A stretch of DNA of 64,000 nucleotides from Chloroflexota bacterium (GTDB lineage Bacteria > Chloroflexota > UBA11872), in assembly GCA_022826485.1 (NCBI GenBank), contig JAJDUU010000035.1:62001-126000 (forward strand), read 5' to 3'. A program made the position numbers and the translations under genes. Below the pieces are notes generated by a model. That model saw only the letters and a list, made by a program, of their open reading frames with translations. It had not been told where the DNA came from and searched no databases. Positions 9,332 through 19,302 of the stretch are shown piece after piece. The stretch's first letter is position 1. Each line of letters starts with the position of its first letter.

Positions 9332-10690
9332 CTAGGCGATGTCGGCGAGTTGGGCGCGGATGGTCTCGATGTGGTTTTTGAGATTGTCGTCGAGCTGTAT
9401 CAGGCGCTCGATCTTGCGGCAGCCGTGGAGCGCGGTCGTGTGGTCGCGGCCGCCGAGGGTGCGGCCGATCTCCGGGAGCGACAGCGAGGAGTCGTTGCGC
9501 AGGAGATACATCGCCACCTGCCGCGCGTAGGCGGTGGGTGCGTCGCGGCGCGAGCCGGTGAGGTCGTCCAGCGACACGCTGAAATGGGCGGACGTACGGT
9601 CGAGCACATGGCGCGGCGCGACGGGACGCGGGTGCGAGGCGGCGCCCAGGCCGTCAAGGGCGCGAGCCGCCGTGTCGGGCGTGAGCGGCAGCCCGCTCAG
9701 CTCGGCATAGATCAACGTGCGGCGAAGCGCGCCTTCGAGCTCACGCATGTTGCGGCGCACCCGGTGCGCCAGAAAGTCGGCCACGTCGGTCGGCAGCCGG
9801 GCGCCTTCGCTGGCGGCGATGGTTTCAAGGATCGCCCGCCGCAGATCCAGGTCCGGCGCTTGAAGGTCGGCGACCAGGCCCGACTCGAAGCGGCTGCGGA
9901 GGCGCGCGAACAACCGCGGGATCTCGGACGGCGGCTGGTCGCTGCTGAGCACGATCTGGCGGCCCTGGGAGTAAAGGGCGTTGAACGTGTGAAAGACCTC
10001 TTCTTGCGAGGTCTCCGTCCGTGAGAGGAACTCCACGTCGTCGATGAGCAGGACGTCCACCGAGCGATAGCGCTCGCGGAAGCGGCGCGCGCGGGCGCCG
10101 CGGTCCTCGGTGCGGATCGAGTGCAGCAAGTCGTTGGTGAAGGTCTCGCAGGGGACGTAGAGCACGCGGGCGTCGGGATCGCGCGCCGCGATGGCGTGGC
10201 CGATGGCGTGCAGGAGATGGGTCTTGCCCAGGCCGACGCCGCTGTAGATGAAGAGCGGGTTGTAGGCGTGGCCGGGCGCCTCGCAGACGCGCAGGGCGGC
10301 GGCGTGGGCGAGCCGGTTGGAGGTGCCGACGACAAAGCGCTCGAAAGTGAGCCGCGGATGCAGGCCAACCGCGGGGCCTGGCGCGGGCGCCTTGGGCGCG
10401 GGGTCGGCAAGCGCAGGCGGCGTGACGGGAGTCGCGCCGGGGCTGACAACAATAGTAACGGCCATGTCACGACCGGAAGCTTTTGATGCCGCCCGGGTGA
10501 CGACGTCGCGGTAGCGGCGGTCGACGATCTCCTTGGCGAAGACGGTGGGAACGCCCACCACGAACTCGCCATCGCTCGCCTGCACCAGGCGGGCGCCCTG
10601 AAACCAAGCGAGATACTCGGCCTTGGGAACCTCGAGCTGCAGCACGCCGAGGGCGGCTTCCCACGTTCGATTCGGGAGGGCTTCGGCCAA
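9332..10690 (-). CDS. dnaA: Chromosomal replication initiator DnaA
   Basis: FVVGTSNRLAHAAALRV, YNPLFIYSGVGLGKTHLLHAIGH, LLIDDVEFLS, GGRDHTTALHGCRKIE. Confidence 0.97.
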   Translation of the reverse strand: MAEALPNRTWEAALGVLQLEVPKAEYLAWFQGARLVQASDGEFVVGVPTVFAKEIVDRRYRDVVTRAASKASGRDMAVTIVVSPGATPVTPPALADPAPKAPAPGPAVGLHPRLTFERFVVGTSNRLAHAAALRVCEAPGHAYNPLFIYSGVGLGKTHLLHAIGHAIAARDPDARVLYVPCETFTNDLLHSIRTEDRGARARRFRERYRSVDVLLIDDVEFLSRTETSQEEVFHTFNALYSQGRQIVLSSDQPPSEIPRLFARLRSRFESGLVADLQAPDLDLRRAILETIAASEGARLPTDVADFLAHRVRRNMRELEGALRRTLIYAELSGLPLTPDTAARALDGLGAASHPRPVAPRHVLDRTSAHFSVSLDDLTGSRRDAPTAYARQVAMYLLRNDSSLSLPEIGRTLGGRDHTTALHGCRKIERLIQLDDNLKNHIETIRAQLADIA

Positions 10691-11318
10691 CGGCGCGCTG
10701 GCTCCTGGGGTGCGACGGGAGGCTATAGAGTAACGGTCAACGCAGGCGGTCGCAACAGCCCTCCAAACCGGTTAGCGCCGAAAATTCCGAATGTTACGGG
10801 GAGGATTCTTAAGGCACGCCGCGACGGTGACGCCGAGCGGTACAAGCGTACTTCACGCTGGGATTCGTCCGCACCCCGCGCAACGGCCAGCGAACTCGCC
10901 GGGCGGCCACGCCACGGTCGAGAGACATCCGCGAGAGTGCATGGAAGAACGGAAGTGGAGCAGGCGCGAGGGCCGACGGTGCTTGGCGGCAGGAGAGACG
11001 GCGCCGGCGCCGACGCGGCCTCACCAAAGGCAACAGGCGCGTTACAGATGTATGGTGCCTGCGAGTAAGTATGTGAAGACTGCGGGATTGCGGGCGGTGG
11101 CGCGGGGCCGCAATGGCCGCTCACGGTCCGGAAGGCGGCCCGCACGCAACGCCGCCTGTGGCGGACCTGGCGACCCGACCGTAGCTCACGCGATCAGGCC
11201 CTCCGGCGACGGTCCGCACCCGGTGGCGAAATCGATGCGGACGCGGCGTAACGGTTGAACCGACAAGCGGCGATATACTAGAGACAACGCGATCCGCGGC
11301 GAGGAGAGATGGTCGACC

Positions 11319-11480
11319 ATGCGACTGATCACGGGTTTGCTGGCCGGCATTGGCTTTCTGGTGGTGCTGCTGTTCCTGGCGGCCATCGGCCTCTTCGCGT
11401 ATGACGAGCTGAAACGCCGCGTAGCCGCCGACGGCGACGACGGCGAGGCGGGAGCCGCGGCGGAGGCGCCCGGAGGCTGA
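11319..11480 (+). CDS. Small single-pass membrane protein (53 aa)
   Basis: MRLITGLLAGIGFLVVLLFLAAIGLFAYDELKRRVAADGDDGEAGAAAEAPGG; below ORF-track length cutoff. Confidence 0.5.
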   Translation: MRLITGLLAGIGFLVVLLFLAAIGLFAYDELKRRVAADGDDGEAGAAAEAPGG

Positions 11481-11487
11481 GCCGCGC

Positions 11488-12057
11488 CTAGGCCCCGAAG
11501 ACGCCCAGGAGCTCGACGCCCAGGGCCCCGGCGAAGGCGAAGCCGGTGTTCTTGATGGCGCGACCGGGCCACGAGGCGGCGATGAACTTGACCACGCCGA
11601 AGCGGCTGGCGCCCGCAATCATGCCGGCGACGTCGAACACAGGGTTGGGGATCATCGCCAGCACGAAGAGGGTCGCCATTCCGTGCCGGTCCATCCAGCG
11701 TTTGATGGCCGCGTAGCCGCGCACGTTCTGCACCACCCCGCGCCCGCTCCACCCGATGTAGTAGCCCGAGAGCTCGCCGATGGTCTGGCCGGTGGCGGCC
11801 ACCAGCCCCACCAGCCACGGATTGAGGACGGCGCCGAATGCGGCCACGCTCACCGCGCCGGGCGCCGGCAGGATGACGGTGGCCGCGGCGACGATGGTGA
11901 TGACGAAGACCGCCAGGTACCCCAGCCCGGCGAAGCGCTCCTGCACCTGCTCGCTGAAGACGACGGCCAGCACCGCGATGGCGAAGACCGCCGCCAGGCC
12001 AAGCCCTTGCGCCGCGCGGCGCAGGTGCCGACGGGTACGCGGCGTGACAGAGGTCAC
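11488..12057 (-). CDS. VTT (DedA/TVP38-like) domain membrane protein
   Basis: GYLAVFVITIVAAATVILPAPGAVSVAAFGAVLNPWLVGLVAATGQTIGELSGYYIG. Confidence 0.82.
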   Translation of the reverse strand: MTSVTPRTRRHLRRAAQGLGLAAVFAIAVLAVVFSEQVQERFAGLGYLAVFVITIVAAATVILPAPGAVSVAAFGAVLNPWLVGLVAATGQTIGELSGYYIGWSGRGVVQNVRGYAAIKRWMDRHGMATLFVLAMIPNPVFDVAGMIAGASRFGVVKFIAASWPGRAIKNTGFAFAGALGVELLGVFGA

Positions 12058-12164
12058 GTGGCCCAGGCCGGCCGGCCGAGAGCGGGGGCGCTGCCGCCCG
12101 TAACGCGGTGGTGAGTGGCGGTCTTGACGGGCCCTGGCGTCGTTCGCGCGAAGGGAGGCCTTTG

Positions 12165-12300
12165 CGTGAATGGTGGGCGTCCCACGCTCACGCCCCGGAG
12201 GGCCCTCACCCCCGTATCAAGTACGGGGCAGGCTCTAACCGGCTCCCGGAGGGCCCTCACCCTAACCCTCTCCCTGAGGGAGAGGGAACCGGACGGAGGG
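12165..12300. repeat. Palindromic repeat island with nested CCCCGTATCAAGTACGGGG element
   Basis: CCCTCACCCCCGTATCAAGTACGGGGCAGGCTCT and CCCTCTCCCTGAGGGAGAGGG. Confidence 0.8.
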
Positions 12301-12446
12301 CGAGGGGCTGGATCCGCTGGCTGGTGCCTGGTGGTGGGGTTTGCAGAGGTATTCGAGGGTGGGAATCGAGGGTCCACTCATCGGGAAACACTGCGGGGTC
12401 GGTGGGCCAGGCTCGGTGCAGACGGGGAGTCCGCCAAGGGGCAGCG

Positions 12447-14054
12447 TCATGGCGAGACCGGATCGAGGCGGTATTCGATCAGCGTGGGGCCTGATCGCCC
12501 GAGGGCGCGGGTGACCGCCTGGGCCAGGTCGTTGGGCCGGTCCACGGCCTCGGCGTCGGCGCCGTAGGCGCGTCCCAGAGCCGCGAAGTCGGGGTTGTGC
12601 AGCCGCACGTCCACGCTGCGGCCGCCGAAGATGTTGCGAAAGTGGCCGTCGATGGCGCCATAGGACTGGTCGTTGAACACCACCGCCACCACCGGCACGG
12701 ACTCGCGCATGGCGGTGTTCAGCTCTTCCGAGGTGAACAGGAACCCGCCGTCGCCGCTGAGCGAGACGATCGGGCGGTCGGGACAGGCGATCTGGGCGCC
12801 GATCGCGGCGGGCAGGCTGAACCCGAGCGTGCCGAAGTAGATGGGAAACATATAGGCGCGGGGCACTTCCACCGGGAACAGCGTCGCCGCGTGATAGCTG
12901 GTCAGGGTCATGTCGTTGACGAGCACCGCGTCGGCGGGCAGCACCTCCCGCAGCGCGCCGAGGATGGCCGCGGAGCGGGGGTCGTCCAGCGCGTCCTGCG
13001 GCAGGTGGCGCAGCTCGTCCACCTGGGCCTCGAGACCGTCGTCGTCCGGCGCCGGCTGGTCGGGCAGCGCCTCCAGCAGCTCGGTGAGCGCCGTGGCGGC
13101 GTCCGCGTGCAGCGCCACGGTGACAGGGTGTGCGTGACCCAGCGCGCCGGCGTCGCGGTCGATTTGGATCACCGAGTGCGCCAGGGGCATGCGGCCGTCC
13201 TCGGTCATGCGCGCCCCAAGGCGGCACCCGACGACGAGGATGACGTCCCGCGTGCGCAGGAACTCGTAGAGACTCTCGTCGCGGCGGTTCTTGCAGCCGA
13301 GGGCGAGCGGATGCGACTCGGGGATCGCGCCCTTGCCGGTTTGCGCGGTCAGGACCGGGGCGTGAAGGCGTTCGGCGAGGGCGGCGGCCTCGGAGCCGGC
13401 GTCCATGGCGCCGCTGCCCAGGAAGAGCAACGGCGCGTCGGCGTCGGCCAGCAACGCGGCGGCCCGGTCCACGTCCTCCGGCGACGGCGCGCGCGGCATG
13501 CTCTGCAGCGGCTCCGGCAGCGCCACGTCGTCGGTGGCCGTGAGCAGGTCCAGCGGAATCTCGATGCTCACCGGGCCGGGCCGCGCGTCGCCCATGGCCC
13601 GCAGGCCCCGGTGAATGGCGTGCGGGATGTCGGCCACGGTCTGGACGAGCTGGTGATGCGCCACCAGCGCCCGCAGCAGCCCCGACTGGTCGCGCAGCTC
13701 GTGCAGCTCACCGGTGTCCGCCGGCTCCGACCGGACGCCCAGCGCGGTGGCGATGTGCAGCACCGGCGACGATTCGCCGTAGGCCTCGGCCAGCCCGGTG
13801 GAGGCGTTGGTGATGCCCGGCCCCGTGATCGTGACCACGCAGGCGGTGCGGCCCGACGCGCGCGCGTAGCCGTCGGCCATGAACGCCGCGCCCTGCTCAT
13901 GCCGCGTAATCACCAGCCGCAGGTCGGGCGCGTCCAGCAGCGCGTCGTACAGCCCGCCGTTGTGCACGCCCGGAATGCCGAAGAGGGTGGAGATTCCGGC
14001 GCGGCGCAACCCCTCGACCACGGCCTGCCCGCCGGTGAGCTGCGGCATGGACAT
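12447..14054 (-). CDS. Thiamine-pyrophosphate-dependent enzyme, acetolactate synthase large-subunit-like
   Basis: LFGIPGVHNGGLYDAL, ITRHEQGAAFMADGYARASGR, SLSGDGGFLFTSEELNTAMRESVPVVAVVFND. Confidence 0.9.
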   Translation of the reverse strand: MSMPQLTGGQAVVEGLRRAGISTLFGIPGVHNGGLYDALLDAPDLRLVITRHEQGAAFMADGYARASGRTACVVTITGPGITNASTGLAEAYGESSPVLHIATALGVRSEPADTGELHELRDQSGLLRALVAHHQLVQTVADIPHAIHRGLRAMGDARPGPVSIEIPLDLLTATDDVALPEPLQSMPRAPSPEDVDRAAALLADADAPLLFLGSGAMDAGSEAAALAERLHAPVLTAQTGKGAIPESHPLALGCKNRRDESLYEFLRTRDVILVVGCRLGARMTEDGRMPLAHSVIQIDRDAGALGHAHPVTVALHADAATALTELLEALPDQPAPDDDGLEAQVDELRHLPQDALDDPRSAAILGALREVLPADAVLVNDMTLTSYHAATLFPVEVPRAYMFPIYFGTLGFSLPAAIGAQIACPDRPIVSLSGDGGFLFTSEELNTAMRESVPVVAVVFNDQSYGAIDGHFRNIFGGRSVDVRLHNPDFAALGRAYGADAEAVDRPNDLAQAVTRALGRSGPTLIEYRLDPVSP

Positions 14055-14159
14055 GCGCTCCGGGTCTGTGCGGGTGGGCCCGCGAGGGTCGCCGGGTCTA
14101 GCGTAGCGCCTGGCGGGCAGGCCGAGGCGCCCGGATGCTCCGTGCCGCCGCGTGTTTTC

Positions 14160-14475
14160 CCTCATCCCCGTAGTGCAGTACGGGGCAGGCTCTCACCTTC
14201 TCCGACCAGAGACCTTTGCAGAAGGCTGTAGAGGCGGGTCTGAGACCCGCCTGACGCCAAGCATCCGGCGCGCTTCCGGGTTCGGCCGGACTGGATTCCG
14301 GCCTCCGCCGGAATGACGGAGGGGTGGATTCCCGCCTGCGGAGACCATTGCAAAATCCACCCGGGCCTGGGGATGACCGGGCGCATCCCGTCCGCCCCCA
14401 GGTTCAATGAGGGGTGGATTCCCGCCTTCGCGGGAATGACGGAGGGTTACGCGAAGGTCTCTACCAGGGGAGAGG
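14160..14475. repeat. Composite palindromic repeat island (several families)
   Basis: CCCCGTAGTGCAGTACGGGG; GGCGGGTCTGAGACCCGCC 14233-14251; ATTCCGGCCTCCGCCGGAAT; ATTCCCGCCTTCGCGGGAAT. Confidence 0.85.
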
Positions 14476-14570
14476 GTCGCTCCGGTTGTGATTTGCCCGC
14501 GCATGAGCGCCTTCGCACAATGACCGCGACCCCGTCCACCTGAAATCCAAAGGCTGCGAAAGGAAGACCC

Positions 14571-15017
14571 ATGGCTGACATCACTCGCCGCGCGGACGCG
14601 GTATGGACCGGCAATCTCGTCGAGGGCAACGGCGAGTTTTCGGTTGGCAGCGGCGCCTTCGCGACCCAGGGCGTCACCTGGGCCGCGCGCACCGAGGAGC
14701 CGGAGGGCAAGACCAGCCCCGAGGAGCTGATCGCCGCTGCGCACGCCAGTTGCTACGCCATGGCGCTGTCGCACACGCTCACCGAAGCCGGCCACCCGCC
14801 CACGCGGCTGGAGGTTTCGGCGGTGGTGACGTTCGCCCCGAAGCCCGGCGGCGGCATGATGGTGGCCTCGAGCGCGCTCAGCGTTCGGGGTACGGTGGAC
14901 GGCCTCGACGCGGACGGCTTCGCCGACCTGGCCGGCCAGGGCGAGCAGGGCTGTCCCATCTCCAACGCGCTGCGCGGCAACATCGAGATCAGCCTCGACG
15001 CGTCGCTCGCGGGCTAG
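14571..15017 (+). CDS. OsmC-family peroxiredoxin
   Basis: TSPEELIAAAHASCYAMALSHTLTEAGHPPTRLEVSAVVTF, GCPISNALRGNIEISLDA. Confidence 0.92.
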   Translation: MADITRRADAVWTGNLVEGNGEFSVGSGAFATQGVTWAARTEEPEGKTSPEELIAAAHASCYAMALSHTLTEAGHPPTRLEVSAVVTFAPKPGGGMMVASSALSVRGTVDGLDADGFADLAGQGEQGCPISNALRGNIEISLDASLAG

Positions 15018-15054
15018 GACGCGGTTGCCAGTGCCGACTGCGTTCCGGGCCAGT

Positions 15055-15245
15055 TCGTCATTCCGGCGGACGCCGGAATCCAGGCCCGGCTGACACCGGC
15101 TTGCGCACGGCGCCTCACTGCGACATGTCTGTCACGCCGAACGAAGTGAGGGATCTAAAATGCGAGACTCCGGTGCGGCCGTGATCGGGGGTCTTAGATT
15201 CCTCGTTGCACTCGGAGTGACAGGCAGGTGGCGGGCGGCGCTCCG
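15055..15245. repeat. Palindromic repeat island
   Basis: TCATTCCGGCGGACGCCGGAATCCAGG; AGATTCCTCGTTGCACTCGGAGTGACAG. Confidence 0.75.
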
Positions 15246-15275
15246 TGACCGAAGCCTGAGCCGGGAGGCCGCCGC

Positions 15276-15518
15276 ATGAGCACCAACGACTGGCCCGGCG
15301 CGGCCGAGCTGGAGTCGGCGCTCGAACGTCTCATGGACGCCATCGACCAGGGTCGCGGCCCCGAGGTCGCCGCCGCCCTGGCCGAGGTGGACCGCCTCGC
15401 CGCCGGAATGGACCGCACGTCGCCGGCGCGACTGCGCCACTTCCTGTCCCAGCGCGCTTACCAGAAGGCCCTGGCCGCGCTGCGGGGCGAAGCAACCGAG
15501 GGGCACCGGCCGGGGTAG
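15276..15518 (+). CDS. Small helical hypothetical protein
   Basis: 80-aa ORF MSTNDWPGAAELESALERLMDAIDQG. Confidence 0.5.
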   Translation: MSTNDWPGAAELESALERLMDAIDQGRGPEVAAALAEVDRLAAGMDRTSPARLRHFLSQRAYQKALAALRGEATEGHRPG

Positions 15519-15606
15519 GCCAGGCCGACAAGTCATGGTGAGGGGCCGTTGACAGCAGAGTGGCAATGGCACAGCATTCGATAAGACTCGGTAACAAGGG
15601 GGTGCC

Positions 15607-15864
15607 ATGCCGCGTACAACCACGACCATCACATTCTCCCTGCCGCCCGAGATGGCGCATCGAGTGGATGAGGTGATGCGGCAGCAGGGACAGTCTCGCA
15701 GCGAGTTTGTGCGGGAAGCCCTCGTCCGCTACATGGAAGAGTGTGAGTGGCGCCGGCTGCTCCAATATGGCGAGCGGCGAGCGCGAGAGCAGGGCATCGG
15801 CCCAGAGGACGTTGCGTCCCTGGTCCAGGAGTATCGGGCCGAGGTTAGCTCTCCGCGCACGTGA
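15607..15864 (+). CDS. CopG/ribbon-helix-helix antitoxin
   Basis: TTTITFSLPPEMAHRVDEVMRQQGQSRSEFVREALVRYME; overlaps PIN gene. Confidence 0.85.
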   Translation: MPRTTTTITFSLPPEMAHRVDEVMRQQGQSRSEFVREALVRYMEECEWRRLLQYGERRAREQGIGPEDVASLVQEYRAEVSSPRT

Positions 15865-16268
15865 GAGTCGTCCTCGACACCAACGTCATCGTCTCGGGCC
15901 TCAACTTTCCGGGCAACGAGCGCCTTCTGCTCGACCTAGCGCGGAGGGGCCGATTCGAGTGGTACCTGTCGCCGTTCATTCTGGATGAAGTTGCCGGGGT
16001 GCTCGCGCGTAAATTCGGCTGGACGGAGGATCGCGTGGAAGAGGTGCTGGAACGGTTTCGCCAAGCCGCCACCGCCATTGACCCCCCGCGGCGCCCCGAG
16101 GTCATCGAGGGAGGTCATGCGGACAATCGGATCTTGGAATGTGCGGTGGCAGCCTCGGCCGGCTATGTGGTCACCGGCGACCGTCGCCACCTGCTGCCGA
16201 TCGGTGAGCACCGAGGCGTCCAGATCCTTAGTCCGCCACGGTTCATTTCTGCTCTCGGCGACGGATAG
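15861..16268 (+). CDS. PIN-domain toxin (putative ribonuclease)
   Basis: VVLDTNVIVSGL, ILDEVAGVL, HADNRILECAVAASAGYVVTGDRRHLLPI. Confidence 0.88.
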   Translation: MRVVLDTNVIVSGLNFPGNERLLLDLARRGRFEWYLSPFILDEVAGVLARKFGWTEDRVEEVLERFRQAATAIDPPRRPEVIEGGHADNRILECAVAASAGYVVTGDRRHLLPIGEHRGVQILSPPRFISALGDG

Positions 16269-16344
16269 GTTTCCGGTCGCATTCAGATGAGGCGTAGAAC
16301 CATTCGGGCATGGCCCGCCGGTCCATGCGCGCTACGATGACCCC

Positions 16345-17346
16345 ATGATCAAGCTCGGTCTGCGCTATGCGTCCACGTCCCGCGAGCACCTGCAGCGGGT
16401 GCGGCAGCTCGGTGTCGAAGGCGGCACGTTGCGCTGGTCTTGGTTTCCCGGGGCGGAGGCCGGCGGCGGCCACGTTGATCGCGAGGGCTTTCGGGCACTG
16501 CTGGCGCGCTTGGCCGAGTTCGACCTGGCGCTCGGGGGCATGGAGCTCAGCCGTCCGCTGATCCAGGGCGTCCTGCAGGGCGACGCGGAGCGCGCCGTGG
16601 GTGAGCTCGAGGCTCTCTGCGAGACCATCCGCCTGCTGGGCGATCACGGCATCGACCTGCTCACCTGCGGCTTCGCCATCGCCCACGCGGACGAGGCGCA
16701 GCACGACTGGCGCGGCTATCGCGATGAGCCGCTGGGCCGCGCGGGGTCCGTGCTGCGCACCTTCGACGCCGCCCGCCTCGACGCCGGCGACCTCGTCACC
16801 TGGGGCGGCAACGGCGCCGACGGTCCGCGTGTGGACGAGCCGGAGGTCTGGCGCCGACTCGATCGCTTCATGGACGCCGTCCTACCCGTGGCCCGCTCCG
16901 CCGGCGTGCGCCTGGGCTTTCACCCCAACGATCCGCCGCTGCCGGTCTACCGCGGCGTGGCCCAGCCGTTCGCGACTCCCGAGGGGCTCGGGGTCCTGCT
17001 CGACCGCTACGCCGATCCGGGCGTCGGCCTCCTCTTCTGCCTGGGCACCCTGCAGGAGTCCGGGGGCGACATGACGGGTGCGCTGCGCCGCTTCGGCGCG
17101 CAGGGCAAGCTCTTCGCCATCCACTTCCGGAATGTGCGTGGAACGGTGCCGAGATTCCACGAAGTGTTCCCCGACGAGGGCGATTTCGACGCCGCCGCGC
17201 ACATGCGCCTGCTGCACGAGGCCGGCTTCGACGGCTACGTGATGCCCGACCACTACCCCGGCGTCCTGGGCGACACGCCCGAGAACGACCTGGCGCGCGC
17301 CTGGTGCCTGGGGTACCTGCGGGCGTTGATCCAGTCGACGGGCTGA
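16345..17346 (+). CDS. Mannonate dehydratase (UxuA)-like TIM-barrel protein
   Basis: RLGFHPNDPPLPVYRGVAQPFATPEGLGVLLD, GLLFCLGTLQE, GKLFAIHFRNVRGTVPRFHEVFPDEGDFD. Confidence 0.85.
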   Translation: MIKLGLRYASTSREHLQRVRQLGVEGGTLRWSWFPGAEAGGGHVDREGFRALLARLAEFDLALGGMELSRPLIQGVLQGDAERAVGELEALCETIRLLGDHGIDLLTCGFAIAHADEAQHDWRGYRDEPLGRAGSVLRTFDAARLDAGDLVTWGGNGADGPRVDEPEVWRRLDRFMDAVLPVARSAGVRLGFHPNDPPLPVYRGVAQPFATPEGLGVLLDRYADPGVGLLFCLGTLQESGGDMTGALRRFGAQGKLFAIHFRNVRGTVPRFHEVFPDEGDFDAAAHMRLLHEAGFDGYVMPDHYPGVLGDTPENDLARAWCLGYLRALIQSTG

Positions 17347-17389
17347 TCGGGAACCGGGGACCCCGCCCCGAGGGACTCCCGCCCCAGCC

Positions 17390-17900
17390 CTCCCCCTGCT
17401 GGGAGACCCTTGCACAGGTCTGTAAGGGTGGGTCTCAGACTCGCCCGACGCCAAGCTTCTGGCGCGCTTCGAGGTTCGACCGGACTGGATTCCGGCCTCC
17501 GCCGGAATGACGGAGGGGGGCAGGCTCCGCCGGAATGACGGACGGGCGGCAGGCGCTTCATCGGAGCATCTGTGTTGCATGTCAAGGCTGTTCAAGCCGC
17601 TGCGGCGGGCCACTCGATCCGGGACGACCCCTCGTCACCCCGGCGAAGAGCCTGCCCCGTACTCGATACGGGGCCGGGGTCCAGGTCCGCCCGACGCGCC
17701 GGTGACCCGGGCTGGATTCCGATTCCCCTCCTTCGGAGACCTTTGAATCTAGAGGCACGGGCGACGCATGCGTCGCCCCTACGCGTGGGCTCACAGGTTC
17801 AGTGTCCGGTAGATTCCCGCCTTCGCGGGAATGACGGAGGGATTACGCAAGGGTCTCCCTTCGCGGGAACAGGCTCCGCCGGAATGACGGACGGGCGGCA
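17390..17900. repeat. Composite palindromic repeat island
   Basis: GGGTCTCAGACTCGCCC; paired inverted unit with nested CCCCGTACTCGATACGGGG; GCGACGCATGCGTCGC; ATTCCCGCCTTCGCGGGAAT. Confidence 0.85.
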
Positions 17901-18017
17901 GGGCTTGGCAAGGGTCTCCCGGAAGCGCGGAGGGAGCAATCGGGGCTCCGCCGGTTGCCGCGCTGCTCGCGTCGGGGCATGCTCGCGGGCGGGGCGCGGC
18001 GTATGGGGGCGAGGCTG

Positions 18018-18860
18018 ATGGCGGCGGAGTTTCGGGGGCCGGTGGAGCTGTGGGTCGACCGACTGCTCTCGGCGGAAGGGCCGGCGATGGATGCCGAGGG
18101 GCGGCTCTATGTGGCGGACAGCCGCGAGCACACGTTGTGGCGGGTGTCGAGCCACGGCGGCTGCGAGCCGTTCGTGCGGCTGGCGGCGCCCAATGGGACG
18201 GCGGTGCACTGGAACGGCGACTGCTATGTCACCGACCTGTTTGGCGGCCGCATCGCGCGCGTCACGCCGTCGGCGCAGGTGTTCACCGTGGTGGACGAGT
18301 TCGAGGGCGGCCCGCTGGGCGGGCCCAACGATCTGACCTTCCATCCCTCCGGCGCGCTCTATTTCACCGCGCCCAAGGGCCACTACGCGCAGGACCCGCC
18401 GCCCGGCCGCGTCTACCGGCTGGGTCCGGGCGGCGACTTGCTGCTGGCGGCGGACGTGGCGTGGCCCAACGGCGTCAACGTGAATGCGGACGGCTCCGTG
18501 GCCTATGTGGCCGATTCGCACACCGGGGAGGCGCTGACCTACGACATCCGCGCGGACGGCACGCTGGCCAATCGCGGCGTGCTGGCGGATCTGCGCGAGG
18601 GCCAGGACAACTGGTGGGCGCCGGACGGCATGTGCCTGGACGTCGAGGGGAATCTCTACGTCGCGGTGTATGGCGCCTACCGCGTGCGGCGGGTGACGCC
18701 GGAGGGCGAGATCGACCTGGACATTCCCGTGGGCCACGAGAAGCCGGCGAACTGCTGCTTCGGCGGACCGGACAACGACGAGCTGTTCATCACCTGCCGC
18801 GAAGGCGCGCTCTACCGCGTCAAGATTGGGATTCCGGGGCTGCCGCTGTTCGGGCCGTAG
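18018..18860 (+). CDS. SMP-30/gluconolactonase/LRE family beta-propeller
   Basis: AEGPAMDAEGRLYVADSREHTLWRVS, GGPNDLTFHPSGALYFTAPKG, WPNGVNVNADGSVAYVADS. Confidence 0.87.
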   Translation: MAAEFRGPVELWVDRLLSAEGPAMDAEGRLYVADSREHTLWRVSSHGGCEPFVRLAAPNGTAVHWNGDCYVTDLFGGRIARVTPSAQVFTVVDEFEGGPLGGPNDLTFHPSGALYFTAPKGHYAQDPPPGRVYRLGPGGDLLLAADVAWPNGVNVNADGSVAYVADSHTGEALTYDIRADGTLANRGVLADLREGQDNWWAPDGMCLDVEGNLYVAVYGAYRVRRVTPEGEIDLDIPVGHEKPANCCFGGPDNDELFITCREGALYRVKIGIPGLPLFGP

Positions 18861-18944
18861 GTTTCGGTGGCGCGGGCTGCGCGCGGCGCGGGATGGGGGT
18901 GTTCTGGCGGCGCAGTTCAGGCCATACTCCGGGTAAGTCCGATG

Positions 18945-19220
18945 AAGCGCCTTCCACCCGTCCGTCATTCCGGCGGAGGCCGGAATCCAGTCCGGGTCTC
19001 GAGCGTGGCGGGCGGACCTGGACCCCGGCCCCGTATCGAGTACGGGGCAGGCTCTTCGCCGGGGTGACGAGGGAGCGTCCCGGATCGAGTGGCCCGCCGC
19101 GACGGCTTGAACACCGTTGACTTGCAACACAGATGCTCAAGACGTGGTGAGGAATGTAAGGGCGTTGCGGCTTCTTGCCGGCGCCTTAGATTTCTCGCTT
19201 CGCTCGAAATGACAGGGGTG
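18945..19220. repeat. Composite palindromic repeat island
   Basis: GACCCCGG-[CCCCGTATCGAGTACGGGGCAGGCTCTTCG]-CCGGGGTGAC nested structure; TTAGATTTCTCGCTTCGCTCGAAATGACAG. Confidence 0.85.
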
Positions 19221-19265
19221 AGGCGTCAGCACTGTCATTCCGCGGCGACGGCGCGATAGCGTCAT

Positions 19266-19294
19266 TTGACAAGACCGTCAAGTGAGCATACGAT
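19266..19294 (+). promoter_or_regulatory. Promoter and putative MarR operator
   Basis: TTGACA (19266-19271) N17 TACGAT (19289-19294); inverted repeat TTGAC-N6-GTCAA 19266-19281 over -35. Confidence 0.6.
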
Positions 19295-19302
19295 CTGCCG
19301 CC

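Noticed and set aside
15607-16268. CopG/PIN pair as a novel system
   Set aside because: Standard toxin-antitoxin arrangement with complete PIN acidic residues; kept as features only.
17799-19130. 443-aa minus-strand ORF
   Set aside because: Antisense to the SMP-30 gene, with ends made of repeat sequence.
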